Origin: Drosophila pseudoobscura
Taxonomy: Eukaryota > Arthropoda > Insecta > Diptera > Drosophilidae
NCBI RefSeq assembly: GCF_009870125.1
Contig: NC_046679.1
Location: 3,658,001 to 3,722,000, forward strand
Reading direction: 5' to 3'
DNA length: 64,000 nucleotides
The translations under genes were made by a program, and so were the position numbers. The notes under the pieces were generated by a model, which ran no database searches, had not been told where the DNA came from, and saw nothing but the letters and a program-made list of their open reading frames with translations. The number at the start of each line of letters is the position of its first letter. Position 1 is the stretch's first letter. Positions 35,586-48,263 of this stretch are shown one piece after another.

Positions 35586-36419
35586 TCAACCTAGCAGCTT
35601 CTGTATGAAATGGCTAATCAGAGTTCGCAGTTTTTCCAGATCAATATAGAGATCGGCATTTAGGGAGCGTGCCCGACAGCGGGATCCGTAGACATTCAAG
35701 CCGCACAGTTGACGGTCAACCAATAAGGCATCTCCCTGCTGTGTGACGCACTTCTCTGGGCTCTGGGAGTTCTGCAGGCACAGCATATTGGGAGTGATGT
35801 AGACGCTCTCTTCCTGCAGAAAGGTCATCTTGCAGGCCTGGTTAGACACGACCTGGCTGTGTCTACGTCCAAAGAAGCTGAGGTCGTTGCTGGCCATCAG
35901 CATGGAGGCATTGTCGCCCATCTTTAGGGTCGTGGAGCACAGTCCAATCGGCTGTCCCGGGGCTGCTGTCACCAGGGTGATTAGGATTACCTCGGGGCTG
36001 GATCGGAACCACTCAAGCTTAGCCACTGGGAGAGTGCTCCCTCCTCTGGTGAGGATATGCACTTGACTAGAAGGAACTCCACTCAAGCAGCTGCTGGAGC
36101 TGATCACCAGGCGTGGCGCCAACAGGGCCCCACTGCATCGAACGGAGTTCCGAACCTTTAGCTTGACTATGAAGCTGTAATCCTTTACTTGAGAGTCATG
36201 CTTCCTCTTGGCAGCGCGTTGCTGCAGTTGCTCCAAGCTAAGCCGTTTGTAGTGGTTGATAATGCGCACGATCTGCTGATTGGGGGGAATCTGATGCCGT
36301 GCTTCACCTGCCACTGTTGGGTATATCACATGCATCCTGCAATCCTTGCAGTTCGGAATCCCAGAACCCCATCCGCCGCACAGCCAAAGCCCCAGAAGAC
36401 AAACAACCAACGAATGCAT
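35586..36419 (-). CDS. Secreted serine-protease homologue B (catalytically dead S1 fold)
   Basis: I chose the ATG at 36419 (277 aa). It begins with a signal peptide, MHSLVVCLLGLWLCGGWGSG, and follows a TATA-like CATAAATAAAAG by about 40 bp. The same frame stays open upstream to 36515, but that would bury the signal. The S1-like core has GALLAPRLVISSSSCL (His of TAAHC replaced by Ser), EVILITLV (Asp replaced) and QQGDALLV (Ser-Gly-Gly loop gone), then the family motif CGLNVYGSRC. A short Cys pair near the N-terminus (PNCKDCRM) may form a knot with the core. Paralogue of A and of the three genes at 55.6-58.7 kb. Function unknown beyond secretion and loss of catalysis. Confidence 0.85.
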   Translation of the reverse strand: MHSLVVCLLGLWLCGGWGSGIPNCKDCRMHVIYPTVAGEARHQIPPNQQIVRIINHYKRLSLEQLQQRAAKRKHDSQVKDYSFIVKLKVRNSVRCSGALLAPRLVISSSSCLSGVPSSQVHILTRGGSTLPVAKLEWFRSSPEVILITLVTAAPGQPIGLCSTTLKMGDNASMLMASNDLSFFGRRHSQVVSNQACKMTFLQEESVYITPNMLCLQNSQSPEKCVTQQGDALLVDRQLCGLNVYGSRCRARSLNADLYIDLEKLRTLISHFIQKLLG

Positions 36420-36456
36420 CGTCCATCGACATCGACTGGTGATGGCTGCCAGCTTA

Positions 36457-36468
36457 CTTTTATTTATG
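36457..36468 (-). promoter_or_regulatory. TATA-like element of serine-protease homologue B
   Basis: CATAAATAAAAG on the minus strand, 38-49 bp upstream of the preferred ATG at 36419. This supports the shorter start. Confidence 0.45.
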
Positions 36469-39400
36469 GCACATTTGATGCGCCTGTCAAAGCCGGAAGC
36501 TACGCTTCGGTCCACACGACGTATGCGTAATCAAAATGTTGTGCCAAGCAAACTGCAAACACAAACGACAGGCAGTTGACAGTTTTCCAACTGCCTCTGC
36601 CCGTTGACCAGGTGTCAGATCTAATGACCAAACACGCGCCAAACAAATAAACAGGGCAAATGCAATGCGATAGCTTTTGACGCCACTTCATTGGAAGTTG
36701 GGAAAGTGTTTGGGAGAACAGAACGGGAACTCTAGAAAAAAGTTTGATCAACTTTTATACCGTCAAAACAAAACACTTAAAACACAACACAGAACAAATC
36801 TTCAGTCAATAATAGAGGAGAAGGAGAGTCACAGAGCTATAAAGTGCTATATATAAAAATTAAAGGGCTCATTTTTGAAGTATTTTAAGTCTTTCGTTCT
36901 TTGTAGGATCGTAAGTTTTGCTTTAATTTGTATTTGAATTAATACTACTCTACCGGAATTTCAAGGACTTTCGGGAAATGTAGAAATTCTACGACCGGTA
37001 AAGAAATCTATTCACAATCTTGATTCGGTAAGGAATTTCTGAGCCTTACTGCACTTCGAGGTTTTCAATCTATATCCCTAGTTTCTCCCAAACTGTGGGT
37101 GTCTTTCCGGCAATTTGAAAATTGTTTTTGTGCATTTCACTAAATTAAGAAGAATGGTGGTGGCTGCGTCTACTGCTGGACCGATGGGCCGATGGACCTA
37201 TGGACCGCTGGCCGGCTCTGCTCATTTGCAGAATTTATGGCTGGCGCTTAAACTGAATTGACAATCAATGGTCTCTGGGAGATGGTCCATGTGCTTTGGC
37301 CTAGAGTAGAGAAGGACCCAGACCAAGAGCCTGGCCAGGGACAGAGCTCATAAACAATGCGGCCAATTTACATGCCCAGGGATCGACCGCATGTGTGTGT
37401 CGTTCTCTGTATTGTGTATCTGTGTGTGGGGCTGTGTGTGTGTGTGTGTCGATGTGAATGAGACCTTGCTGTTGCTTTTATTGTTGTCGTTCGAAATGAA
37501 AAATTGTCCCTTTGTTGCATATAAAAACAATGGGGCCGAAGAACTTGAAATCAATTTCAAACGTTTTAGGCAAAGCCAATTGATTTATTTGTTGTGTGAC
37601 TCTCTTTCTCTCTTTCTCTGGTGTGCGATTGTGTGCGTATTTGCTTGGGTGTGTCTGTGTGGGAAACACTATTGTTTTGTATTACTTTTGCCTTGAATAA
37701 AGCCCTAAGAGCTTACGCTGGCAGGTCTTTGAAATGTGGCACCATTTCCGACCTCGCTCTCTCTTTTTGTGTGTGTTCGTGTATTTCCCAAAAACTTAAA
37801 GCTTGACCCAAAACAATTAACACTGAGTGCCAAAAGTCAAGGGCTGCCTGCGCAGCCTTCGCTATTTTTCAGCCTTACACTTGATAAACTTTTTATTGCT
37901 TCCAAACAATTTAAAACTGAGAGCTGGCTGAATTACAATAATGCGAAACGAGAGAAGAGTCGTCGGCCAATTGGCAAGATAAACTGCTGCAGCTGCTCGA
38001 AGTCGGAGACGGAGACCCACTGGACAGGGACAGAGACAGAGACGAAATTCGAATTGGTAATTGAATAAAAACAACGGGCAATGATGCGACGGACCAAACA
38101 AGTCTCCAATGGAGACGCCGAGGGAGGACGGAGCTCCAGTTTTATATAATACTGATACTGTATACCCTCTGTGGTTTCACTGCGTTTGATTGTCCGCTCT
38201 CTGACACATATCGCAGTGCAATGGAGCATGAAATAAATGAAGAGGCCATGCCAGGACAGACACCCAACCTCCCAAGGTCTCGAAACCAAAGCCAGAACCC
38301 GCTTCCTGATGGCCTTTGGACATTTTTACGCCTTTTATACAGTTGACTGCATAAATTCATGGGATATGGTTACGCATTTTAAACAACGCTTCCTTTAGCT
38401 CCAGCTCCTGCTCCTCGTGCTCGTGCTCCTGCTTGTGCCACAGAATTGAATTGGGTTTCGAGTGGGGTGTCGGTGTCTGCCAGCAGATCTTTGTCTCTCT
38501 CATCCAGATGAAAAGAATTGGCAAACACTGGCCCTATCCTTATCTTAGGCAGGCTAAACAGATTGTGAAGGCTGCAGATAGCTGCAGCTTAAAGCTGAAA
38601 CCATGCCACAAAGGGGCATAGCACGGGCTGGTATGGTGCTCCCACTTGTTGCCTTGTTACGGGGAAGTTTCCTTTTCGGCCCCTGGAGCCCTGCTCATTA
38701 TTGTGAAATGTTTTGGGCCAAGCTTTAGTTTCAAGTTTGATTTGTTTGCACATGAGCTTTTGACGGGAACGAAGCTGCTGGCCGGGGAGGGGGGGATGAG
38801 ACGGTTTTGCTGGCAGCTAACAAGTTGCAAATTAAGCTAAAACAAGGGGGGAGACTGTGGCATAGGGAACGAAGGTTTTGATACCCTTTTAGGTTTGATG
38901 TTGCCATGGCATCAATGGGATTTATTCAACTGACTTTAAAGCCTTGATCCCTCTTTAAATTAATGGTCTTCGACCAACCTTTGATATTAAAGCCATACAG
39001 GATCGGAGAAGCTTCCTTCGTGGCGTTGCAAAATTGTGATCCAAAGCGTAATACCCTCTGCCGCCAGGGAATGCTATGTATTTTGGCAAATGTGCAAGAG
39101 TGGGAGAGTGGGAAACAGATACAAATACATGCATGTAAACGAGCATAAAAACCGCACAGCCAAACGCACTAACAAGCAGCAGTAATCAGTGTGGCAGCAA
39201 CAAAAGTTGAGGAGAGTCGCCTGTAGCAGGCGGAGTTGCATAGAGAGGAAATTACATGCACAGGAGTTGAAACAATAGCTGGAGAGTCTGCTGGCACAGG
39301 CTGCTCATCATCATTGTCATCATCATCATCATCAGCAGGAGGAGAAGCAACACCAGCAAGACCAACAACACCATCGACACTGCCCTCCCCCACCCAAGGG

Positions 39401-42400
39401 CTATTGACCCAATTTTTGGGACAAACAATGGACCCGTACAAAAGAAATCACAAAAGCCGAGCCAAATCTCGGGCCCGAGCCAAAAACCACTTGACAATCC
39501 CGGCCAGGACTCTGGTCTCTGGTCGCTGGTCTCTGGACTCTGTCGCTGGGGCAGTGTGCCAAATGCTTGGCTATGAGCAATGTGTGTTTACCACTGGCCA
39601 GAGTAGAGTCGCCTCCGACGCCCCACGGCGCCCACTGATTTCCGCTCTCCCATTGGCAGGGCGACAGGCGACAAAACAAGTGAAAGTTTATTACATCTTG
39701 GCCAGCACCCCACCTCGCCGCCTCGCCGCTCCAGAGAACGCATCCTCAGACAAACGAAAATCAATAAAATACAATTGGAAGGCAAATGACCCATATAACC
39801 CTCAGCTCTCTCAGCTCTCAGTCCCCCAAGTCCAGAGTGCACAGTGCAGCCATGGCGGATAACCAGACCAGTCCATGGCCCAGGCCTGCGGCAAGGAGCA
39901 GGCAAGTAGCTTGCCAGCCTGCGGCTGAGCGTAATTGTGCCAAATTATAAATTATTTCGAATTTGCCATGGAGCAAACGGGGCTCCGGAGGCTCCAAGGA
40001 TGAAAGGGGATACGACCCGCCATTGCCTGCAATTAATTTTGTGCAGCGCCAATTGAATGGCGAATGGAGAATGGCGAAGGAGGTCTGGAGTAGGGAGTGG
40101 AAAGTGGAGTGTGGAGTGTGGAGAGTAGAGAGTGGGGCCCTGAAGCCGTGGAGAGGGTCTGCCTGTGGGGCAGAGGCTAAGCGCATAATTTAAATTTCTA
40201 ATTAACAGTCAAATAAATTGTGCCAGCTGCCAGCATCGTGGCTATTGAGCCGTGCCAAGTGATTTTATGGCTAAAATGCTCATTAAATTAACGGCAATTT
40301 GCTGCCCCCGACAAGCTGCAAGGTGCAACGGGGCAGCAAGGAAGCTGGCATCCTCTGCGGCGTCCTCGAAACGGAATGCACCCTTTAGCATCATTTGTTT
40401 TTCTGATTGCACCGCCAGATTGAAAGAGTTTTGCGTTTATTTATTCACCTGCCAATAGAGTTTAAGGATGGTTTAGGGCCACAAAACAAATCTCCCTTCA
40501 ATCTCATTTGAAAGGGACGCTCAATGGCACTCCTCCATGGCTAATTAGAGTCGCACACATGGCGTATGTGCTCTTTTTTGTGGATGTGGAATGTGTCAAA
40601 GGGCACGGACTAGAGCGCCCTGGAGCCTGTGCAGCAAATGTAATGGCAACATTTCTTATCAGCACAGCATTGGACTTGAGGATTATCATCTTGTTTTTTT
40701 TGTTGTCCTGCATGTTTAGCGGGGCGTGTCGCTTCCATAGCTTTGGCACCGGCTGTGCGCTCAGCAAAAACATTCAATTAGTTTGATTTACACTTTTCAA
40801 AATGTTGCCACTCAGCCAGCCGTACCTCCCGCGCTTCTCCGTCTATCCGCTGTGCCCTGAGTCCTGTGCTGCCTTTGTGCGACTGTTGGCATTTCCGTTT
40901 CCGCTGTTTAACAAGTGACTTTTGGCAACAACAACAGCAGCAGCAGCAGCGGCAAAAGGAACGGGAGGGAGCATCACTCTGCCAAAACCGTGTACGCTCT
41001 TGCGTGCCAAAAACTGCGGCGCTTGATGCCGCTCAAGGCACTTGCTCCGGAATCCCATCGCCCATCACCAATCTCCCAGTTCCTGCTCCAGTTCTTACGG
41101 CTGCTCCCCCATGCCGTGGCCCCATGCCCCATCCCTTGAACGGAAACAGTTTGCTGCGCGCCTGCCTCAATATTAGTTTGGGGCGGCTGCAAAACGCTTC
41201 CGGCAGCCAAATGCTGTTGTTGGACGAGCTTCGAGCTTCGCCTCTGCAGCCAGCCAGGGCCGTTCGATGATTTTTCAATTTGCATTTAACACAGAGCGGG
41301 AATGTCAAAGACTAAATTGAAATGGCAAAAGTCTGTGCTGTGTGCCGAGAGCACAACTGAACTGAACCGAACCGAACAGAAACTTATAATCGTATGCAGC
41401 ATGCACTCACACGGAGAGCCTTGAGGAGACCAGAGTCGGCACGGGATCATGATTCAGAATCAGAATCAGAATCAGACTTAGAGCCAGGCTTTTACTCGTT
41501 GACTTGGCTTTCAATTAGGTAATTGGGAGGCGGTGGCCGTCCGAGTACGAGCACGAGTACGGGCACGGGAAGTACTCTTACCAAGATGAAGGTCCAGAGT
41601 GCACGTGGCTGAAATGTAAACCAAGTACATGCTGATGCTGTGTCATGTGTAAGCGGGGGCCCATTTAATATGGTCAAAGTTATATTCTCAAATTAAATGC
41701 ACGCCAAAGGGGGAAGGGGGGACGGGTACGGGGATGGGATGGATGCATGGGAGATGGGGCATGTCAACTTCATTTGTTGAATGGCATAAGTTATCAACGA
41801 AATTGCAGTAAAGCTCTGACCCCGAGCAAATTGCGTTGGCGCCCCTTTTAACTTTATCTTGCATTCGGAAAGCCCCATGCATCCCCCAGCACCCCCTGCC
41901 GCCCAGAACCCACTGCCAAGTGGCCAGGACCCCTTTTCCAACCAATTCGTTCCATTTCATTTCACTTACACACCCTCGGACAAACGTATACGTACGGACA
42001 ACCTATAATCTGCACGTCAGCTTCCACACGAATATGTACACTGAGAAAAAGAGCAATAGTTTTTGAAGATCAAAGGGATGGTTTAACAGTTGAAATACGT
42101 ATAATTATAATTAATGAATTTTGCCTGGATTGGAAAGAAGATGATTCTTGAATGACCCCTTCGATAAGAAACGCGGTCTCTTTAAATATTTAAACCTTTT
42201 TTTAATGGAATACATGCAACCTCCATCATCATTTTCTCCATTGGCAGATAAATTGGTTTCTATTTTCTCGGAGTGCACATGTGTTTGCCTTCATTTCAAT
42301 CTTTTGCCACTTAACAAATGCTCACGCCAGTGAGCCCCCCAAGGGGTTGAGAGTGGGGCTGGAAAACATCGCCCCAGTGAATGAGAAAGAGAGAGTGCAT

Positions 42401-43022
42401 AAGTTTAATTTTATTATACGAAAACAATGCAACAAGCAAGGACATACCATGGAGCGATGCAAAAGGCAGCTGCCAACAATATGGCAATTTGCACAAAGGA
42501 TTTAGCGATGCATTTAGAAGCCAATAAAAAGAAGTTAGCAGGCAAATTGTGTGTGTGGATAAAAGTAGCTGAACAATCAGCAGTTGACGCCTGACGACGA
42601 CTCGAGTGGCTGCTGGAATCGATGGGGTATGTACACGGATTCCATCACCCTCAATGCTGCAGCACGGAAACCCTACAATCGTGGCATAAACTTCTGATTC
42701 TTTGAATAATTTTCAAGCTTGGCTGTGGCAGCTGCATATCCATTGGATTTTTTCCAATAAAACATGATGTACGCTGTCAGTTCTGAGAGTTATTGAATTC
42801 TAGAATATACATATATTGGCCAGAGATTTTTATTTATATTTTTAGGAGTTTGGTTTAGTTCATTTCGCGCTGAATATATGCATAGCCTGAGGGGTCGCTG
42901 TCTCATGCAGTTTTTAAAAGTTAATTCATTGGAAAATCAATGCACAGCAGAAGCACTTCAATTTTGAATTAATATGACAACATTTAGCTGACGATATGGA
43001 TATTTTACGGACTGCTTTAATC

Positions 43023-43039
43023 AGGCAGGCAGGCAGGCA
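43023..43039. repeat. (GGCA)n microsatellite
   Basis: Four tandem copies of a GGCA tetranucleotide, read as AGGCAGGCAGGCAGGCA. Confidence 0.8.
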
Positions 43040-45170
43040 GTCGGTCCACCAAGAGTCCCGGCGGTGTCGGTAGTCCCTGGGCAACTTCACTCGTAATTTG
43101 CCATAAAATAAGCATAAATTGGATCAATTTACGAAAAGCTCTGTTACAAATGCACAGTGGAGGAGCGGTAGGAGCCACTGAGGAGGCAGCGAGCCCACAA
43201 TAAGGACGCTGCCATATACAGTTACAGCTAGAGCTACAGCTACAGCTACAGCAGTTGTCAACCCCAAGCGCAAGCCCAAACCCCAACCCGACCAGAGTTC
43301 CATATCAAAGGAGGATGACTGCGACTGCCGCCTGGTAATGGCCATCGCCATCGCCATCGCAAGGATGTAGCGGTGGAGGAGCTGCCTGCTGACAGCCCTG
43401 TGGTTTCTGTCACGCGCATTGAATCTGAAGACTCGGTTGCATTTCACTTGATGGTCCTCTCCCACTTGTCGTCATCGCTGTCATTGCAGTTGGAGGAGCA
43501 GTCGCAGGAGCAGAAGGCTTCCGAGTCTGAGTCCGAGTCCGAGCAGTCGTCGTCATCTTGCTGCTTAATGTCAACTCTTGGCATTTTGTCTTAGTTGCCA
43601 CATAAAAAAATTGAATTTATGATAGGTCCTTTCAGTCTTTTGGTCTTTTGGTCTCTGGGTGTTTTCGCTTTTGTGCTGGCCACGCAGATTTCGCACCGAT
43701 AGCTTTTGGCCTGGCTCAGCAACTCAATTCCATGGTAACTCCTCTCCGCTGCTGCTATCCTGCCACGCTATCCAAATTTCAAGTGAATTTCGCATTTTTC
43801 AATCTAAAATTTCATTAATTCTGAACACTGGATCAGGGACTGCAACCAGGAGGTAGGTAGGGTAGGGAGCACCCGCTGTGCTGACCAAACACTCAGTCAA
43901 CTGGCTCATTATTTTTAGTAGTTGCCTCGCTGCATGTTTATAATGCGGCTGTACATTTGGTTTTTAGTAATTTCGGATTTCCCCGGCTATTAGCCAGTGC
44001 GTTCCCTCTCCCTCTCTCTCACCCTCTGAGGGGCTCCCTCAATATATATTTTTGGGGTTTCGGTTTGTGGGTTTGTTTACTGGTCGACGACTGTATTGCC
44101 ATGAGCCGTGCCCAGACCAGAGACTACTACTTTAATGATGTTGTTTTCTTCGAATTTTCGGTTCCAGCTCCAGCTCCAGTTCCAGTTTATTTATGCAGCC
44201 ATGTGTGTATGTGTGCCGCGGCTTGTTTACCATGCATTGCATTATATAATTTGAGTTTGAAAAATCAACATGTGGCACTGGTACTGGCTCCGGCACTGGC
44301 TGCTTGCTCCTGCTCCTGCTCCTGCTGGTCATGGCTGCCTCTGCCACATGCGGCTGTGGGAAACATTTTGTATGGCATAGCATATCGCACGGCTCGGTTA
44401 TTGAGTTCATGTTTGTGTGTTTGCATATTCGGAAATGCCATATAAAGAGGGGCGGGGGGAGGGGACAGAGAGCGTATCCAGCCATACACCGTGTGCGAAA
44501 TATAAATGAATTTGTTTAGTCGAAGCGCGTTGAGTTTTTGGTGCCATTCAAAATATGGTCCTGTTCTTTGGTCCTGCTGCAAGGTTCGGCATGGCAGGGC
44601 AGGGCAGCGCACTGCCAGGCAGCCACCAAAAATTTCATATTCATAATTTAATTAAATTAACATTTTGTTGAATTATGTACTTACATGACTGTGGCATAAA
44701 ATATGGTTTAGGCAGGGCACGGCCTGTGCATGCCCCAAGGGATTAAGGTCCCTCATTTTGCAACGGGGAAAAACCCACATAATATTTGCGATGAGTGCAA
44801 CAGACCAGAAAACCCATATGCTAGAGGGAGAGAGAGTTGGACAGAGGAGTGCTAGATGGAGACCTCATTTAGATGATCTTCTAATGGTCTGATGGACTAC
44901 GCACGTCCAAAAAGCAATCTGCTTGAATCAATGGAAACACTATTTACCTTCGGATTTGCCAGATCTAACAGATCAGGTTTTTCCAAACAATAGGTATCGT
45001 TTGCCGTAGAAAGTGAAGGCCAAAACAGAGGCAACCGTGTCATTGTCAACCCACAAAAGCTTGAAAGCAAGTTGTTAAATTACTCAAGACATGGCTGGGA
45101 TTTGTTTATCTGTGAATTTCTTTGTGGGATTGTAGACTCGCACACACACTCACCTGACCATTGTCCTGCC

Positions 45171-45193
45171 GAGAGAGATAGAGAGAGAGAGAG
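45171..45193. repeat. GAGA tract
   Basis: GAGAGAGATAGAGAGAGAGA-type purine run, a potential GAGA-factor (Trl) binding tract. It lies about 140 bp upstream of the candidate small coding exon at 45329. Confidence 0.6.
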
Positions 45194-45328
45194 GTGGGAT
45201 ATGGTAGTGAAAAGGACCATGGCTTGTCACTTGTAGCAATTTGAAGTTTACAGGGTCACTGGGGACCTGGGGACCTGAGGACCTGCTCCTCCTGCTCGCC
45301 CATAAAAGACAGCAAAAACTTAAAGACA

Positions 45329-45454
45329 ATGGCAGGCGAACGTAACAAAAACGTAATCTACTCAACAACTTACTTTGCTTACACGGATCGAACCGAGGAG
45401 GAGGAGGAGGATGCGGAGACAGCCCCCAAGGATGGGCACCAGAAATCAGTGTAA
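45329..45454 (+). CDS. Candidate small ORF or first coding exon, unrecognised
   Basis: An ATG in good context (AGACAATGG) opens 41 codons: MAGERNKNVIYSTTYFAYTD, then an acidic RTEEEEEDAETAPKDG segment, with TAA at 45452-45454. The TAA is itself inside a consensus donor (ATCAGT then GTAAGTG), so the piece may be a first coding exon spliced onwards rather than a stand-alone small ORF. A CATAAAAG box lies just upstream at about 45300-45307. No homologue is recognised and no partner exon was identified. Chance remains possible at this length. Confidence 0.3.
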   Translation: MAGERNKNVIYSTTYFAYTDRTEEEEEDAETAPKDGHQKSV

Positions 45455-48118
45455 GTGTGTTTGTGTGTATCTGTGTCTTGGTTATTGTCTTGGGCATCGC
45501 TGACTGGCTTCTTCGATTCGAGGACGACATACGACAAGCGACAAGTTTTTCAAATAAAACCAATACAGGACCAGAACCAGGGAGAGGGCGGGGGCGACAC
45601 ACTTAAGTATGGACAAATAACAAACTAAATAAAATGCCAGAGACACCAGCCCGAGGGGGCCTTGAATTGGCCCGGCCAACAGCAATAACGGTTTGGGGAG
45701 CAGCAGAGATGGGTCTTAGTCAGGGCTATATGAAAATCAGCTTTGGCTTTGCATGTGCACAAAAAAAAGAGAGAATGTTACTTAATTTTTGGTCTTGTTT
45801 TTCGGATTTCATTTTTGCATACAGCATCAAAGTTTTTGCTACTTGAAAATGTGAAGCAGATAAAAATAATGGAAAAGTTTTGCTTGCTTTTTTTTTGGGA
45901 CAGGGCAGGGCAGGGCAAGGGCTGGGTCGGGAGTCGAGAGTCTATATAGACTACGAGTAATATGCTACGCTTCTCTGTTTTGTGCAGCAGCTGCAGCGGA
46001 CTTAAGGTGGCATCTACTTAAAGTTCAACTTTGGCTTAAGCTGCCACTGCCACTGCCACTGCTGCAGTTGCAATTTCATGTGAGTGGGCTGGCTTTGGTT
46101 GTGGGTGTGACACACACCTTCGCTGGCAAGGCCATTTTATTTATTGCCCTGCCAGGCCGGCACTTCTTGGTGCCACAGGGCATTGCTTCCACTCAAGTGC
46201 TTAGCCTCAGCCAGTGGCTCAGTTTTTCCTCGGACCTGCATAATACCCCACTAACTGCAAACTTTACAGATAATAATCAGTCCCGGTCACCTTTGGTTAA
46301 TATTCAATGAGAATGGCGATTCGCAATTTAAGCAGCTTAGGTCCGCGCGTGACATAGTTAATCGGATTAAATGGTTGGGGCGTTTAGTGGGCGGCCTGCG
46401 GACATTTCCGATTCGAACTGAAGTTAAATCAAAGTTTCTCCGATCAGAGATGGCACAAATTAGCAGGCTGCAACGACGACAAAATTTAGCACGATCTTTA
46501 CATTAAATATTCGATAAAAATCGCTGTTTTCTTTGCAACGAACAATCTGTAGTTCAATTTAAGCCAGCCTCAGGCACAGGCACAACTGGTATAGAGTGCA
46601 GAAATGTAGTCCCGTCCATCCCTCTGACGTGCCCTGAATATGCAGGCATTACCAACACCTAGGCCACATTCAGGGACCGCTCCCTGCTGGGAGCTCGGGA
46701 TCTTCTCCAGGAATGCAAATACAACACAATGTTGCCGGTGCCACAATGGCAACTAATCAGCTTTTTGCGAAACATGCGCGTGTTGCCGTTGCCTCCGGGG
46801 GTAATGGAATGATTCGGGTCTGGATTTGCCTGCCATTCTCCCTGAAACTTTTCAGTTGTTTCACTTCGGGGAGTAGAGCGCAGTGGTGCATACTTGTGCC
46901 GACTCACCGACTCACCGACTGGCCTCGCCTTGCCTCGAAAGAGGTAGGGCACTGAACCATTTAGAGGGGGGGTGTACCTACCTACCCTTAACACTATCCT
47001 GTGGCACACTGCGAGTATACCCACCTTAACCGCCCTGCACCACTCGTGGCTGTGATTTATTTACCGTTGAAATTATCTTGTTTTGCGGTTTGATGCATCG
47101 CATTGCCAAAGTAACTTTATTTTGCACTCGAAACCTTTTTGCACTGCACCGCGCACAGATAAAAATTTACGTTTCGTTTCGGCTTTCATTTTCTTTTTCA
47201 GCTGCTGCTCCTGCTGCTCCTGGTGATTTTTTTTTGCTCCTCTGCCTCGGCACTTTGTGTTGCTAACTTTTCAACTAACGTCGACTTGGGTGAAAATTGA
47301 CTTTGGTGCGAACTGCGAACTGGGAAATGGGAGATGGGTGATGGGAGATGGGATCTCCATCTCCACCTACAACCACTATCCTAGGCGTTCTTTTAGTGCA
47401 TAAAACTTTTGTGTTAGACTATCAATATTTGCGCCTGTGTGGGCTATGGGGCGATGGATGGCCAACATCCATTCCTTGTTCCGTGGCTCTCAGACTGTTT
47501 ATCTAGCAGCAGTTTGAAGTTTTGTGCATGCTGCGGCCAAGGATTGAGCTCGGAGCTCAGAGCTCACTGCCCGGTGCTTGGCAAAAACGCAACACTTTAG
47601 TTTAATTGGTAACCAGGCGGATTGTGTACATTTTTAAGTAAGAGTTAATATTTAAGTGCGGGCCAAGTTTTGCTAATTTGACACTTGAATTCGCCAGCTT
47701 GGACACTGCACCTGAAAGCTCTGTAAACATTTTCAGTTGGAGGTTCTATTTGGCCCGTGGTTTCGGTGGTTTCGGTGGTTTGAGGCGACCCACAGACATG
47801 GAAATCCAATATCAGAGCCAGCCACACATCACAATCACACTTGCACTCTGCCCATTTTCACACAGCGAGAGTCGTGAGGGGAAGCCCCGGGCTAACCCAA
47901 GTAATGCTTTTGTAGGGATTTTCCCTCCACTTTTCCGGGATGCTAATGTGTGTGTGACACTGTGTGTTTGTCATGCTTAAATGGCTTACACAATTATAAT
48001 AATCCTGCCGTGCATTCAGCCAGCCACCAAATGGAGCCAAACTGCGGACACTGCCACTGCCACTGCCACTGTCCCATGGAGCAGACACAAATTTTCCTTT
48101 TTTTTTTGTTTTATTTTA

Positions 48119-48263
48119 ACACTGAGAGAAAAGCAGTGCGAGAAGAGCAGTGCAGAAGGCCAAGCGGTGGGTGGAGTTCGGTGCTCTCTCTCATACTTCC
48201 ATCATTATCAAAGACCTGCGAGACTGTACCTATTCTATTCGTAGTCAGTTTTCCCTCAGTGTG
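48119..48263. repeat. Short element with inverted CACTGAG ends (second copy)
   Basis: ACACTGAGAGAAAAG on the left and the reverse complement of CCACACTGAGGGAAAAC on the right enclose about 145 bp. Size and ends resemble the element at 25315-25470, although the interiors differ. Confidence 0.4.

Larger units (their letters stand above)
36470..45328. other. About 8.9 kb of non-coding DNA between the two protease-homologue clusters (left part)
   Basis: No recognisable gene. It holds abundant microsatellites (GT near 37431, ATC near 39314, GGCA at 43023-43039, AGCTAC near 43228, AATCAG near 41455). A weak pair of CACTGAG-like ends lies at about 42036 and 42278. Several long but low-complexity open frames were judged spurious. 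Confidence 0.5.

Noticed and set aside
35586-36515. Longer N-terminus for serine-protease homologue B starting at 36515
   Set aside because: It would place 32 charged residues before an evident signal peptide and lie upstream of the TATA-like element.
39236-39862. 208-codon open frame on the plus strand
   Set aside because: Low-complexity Ser/Pro/Arg composition built on ATC and GGA repeats, no domain, no splice context; looks like a chance frame in GC-rich repeat DNA.
40866-41270. 134-codon open frame with a Gln run
   Set aside because: The Gln run is a CAG microsatellite; several overlapping frames on both strands are equally open; no homology recognised.
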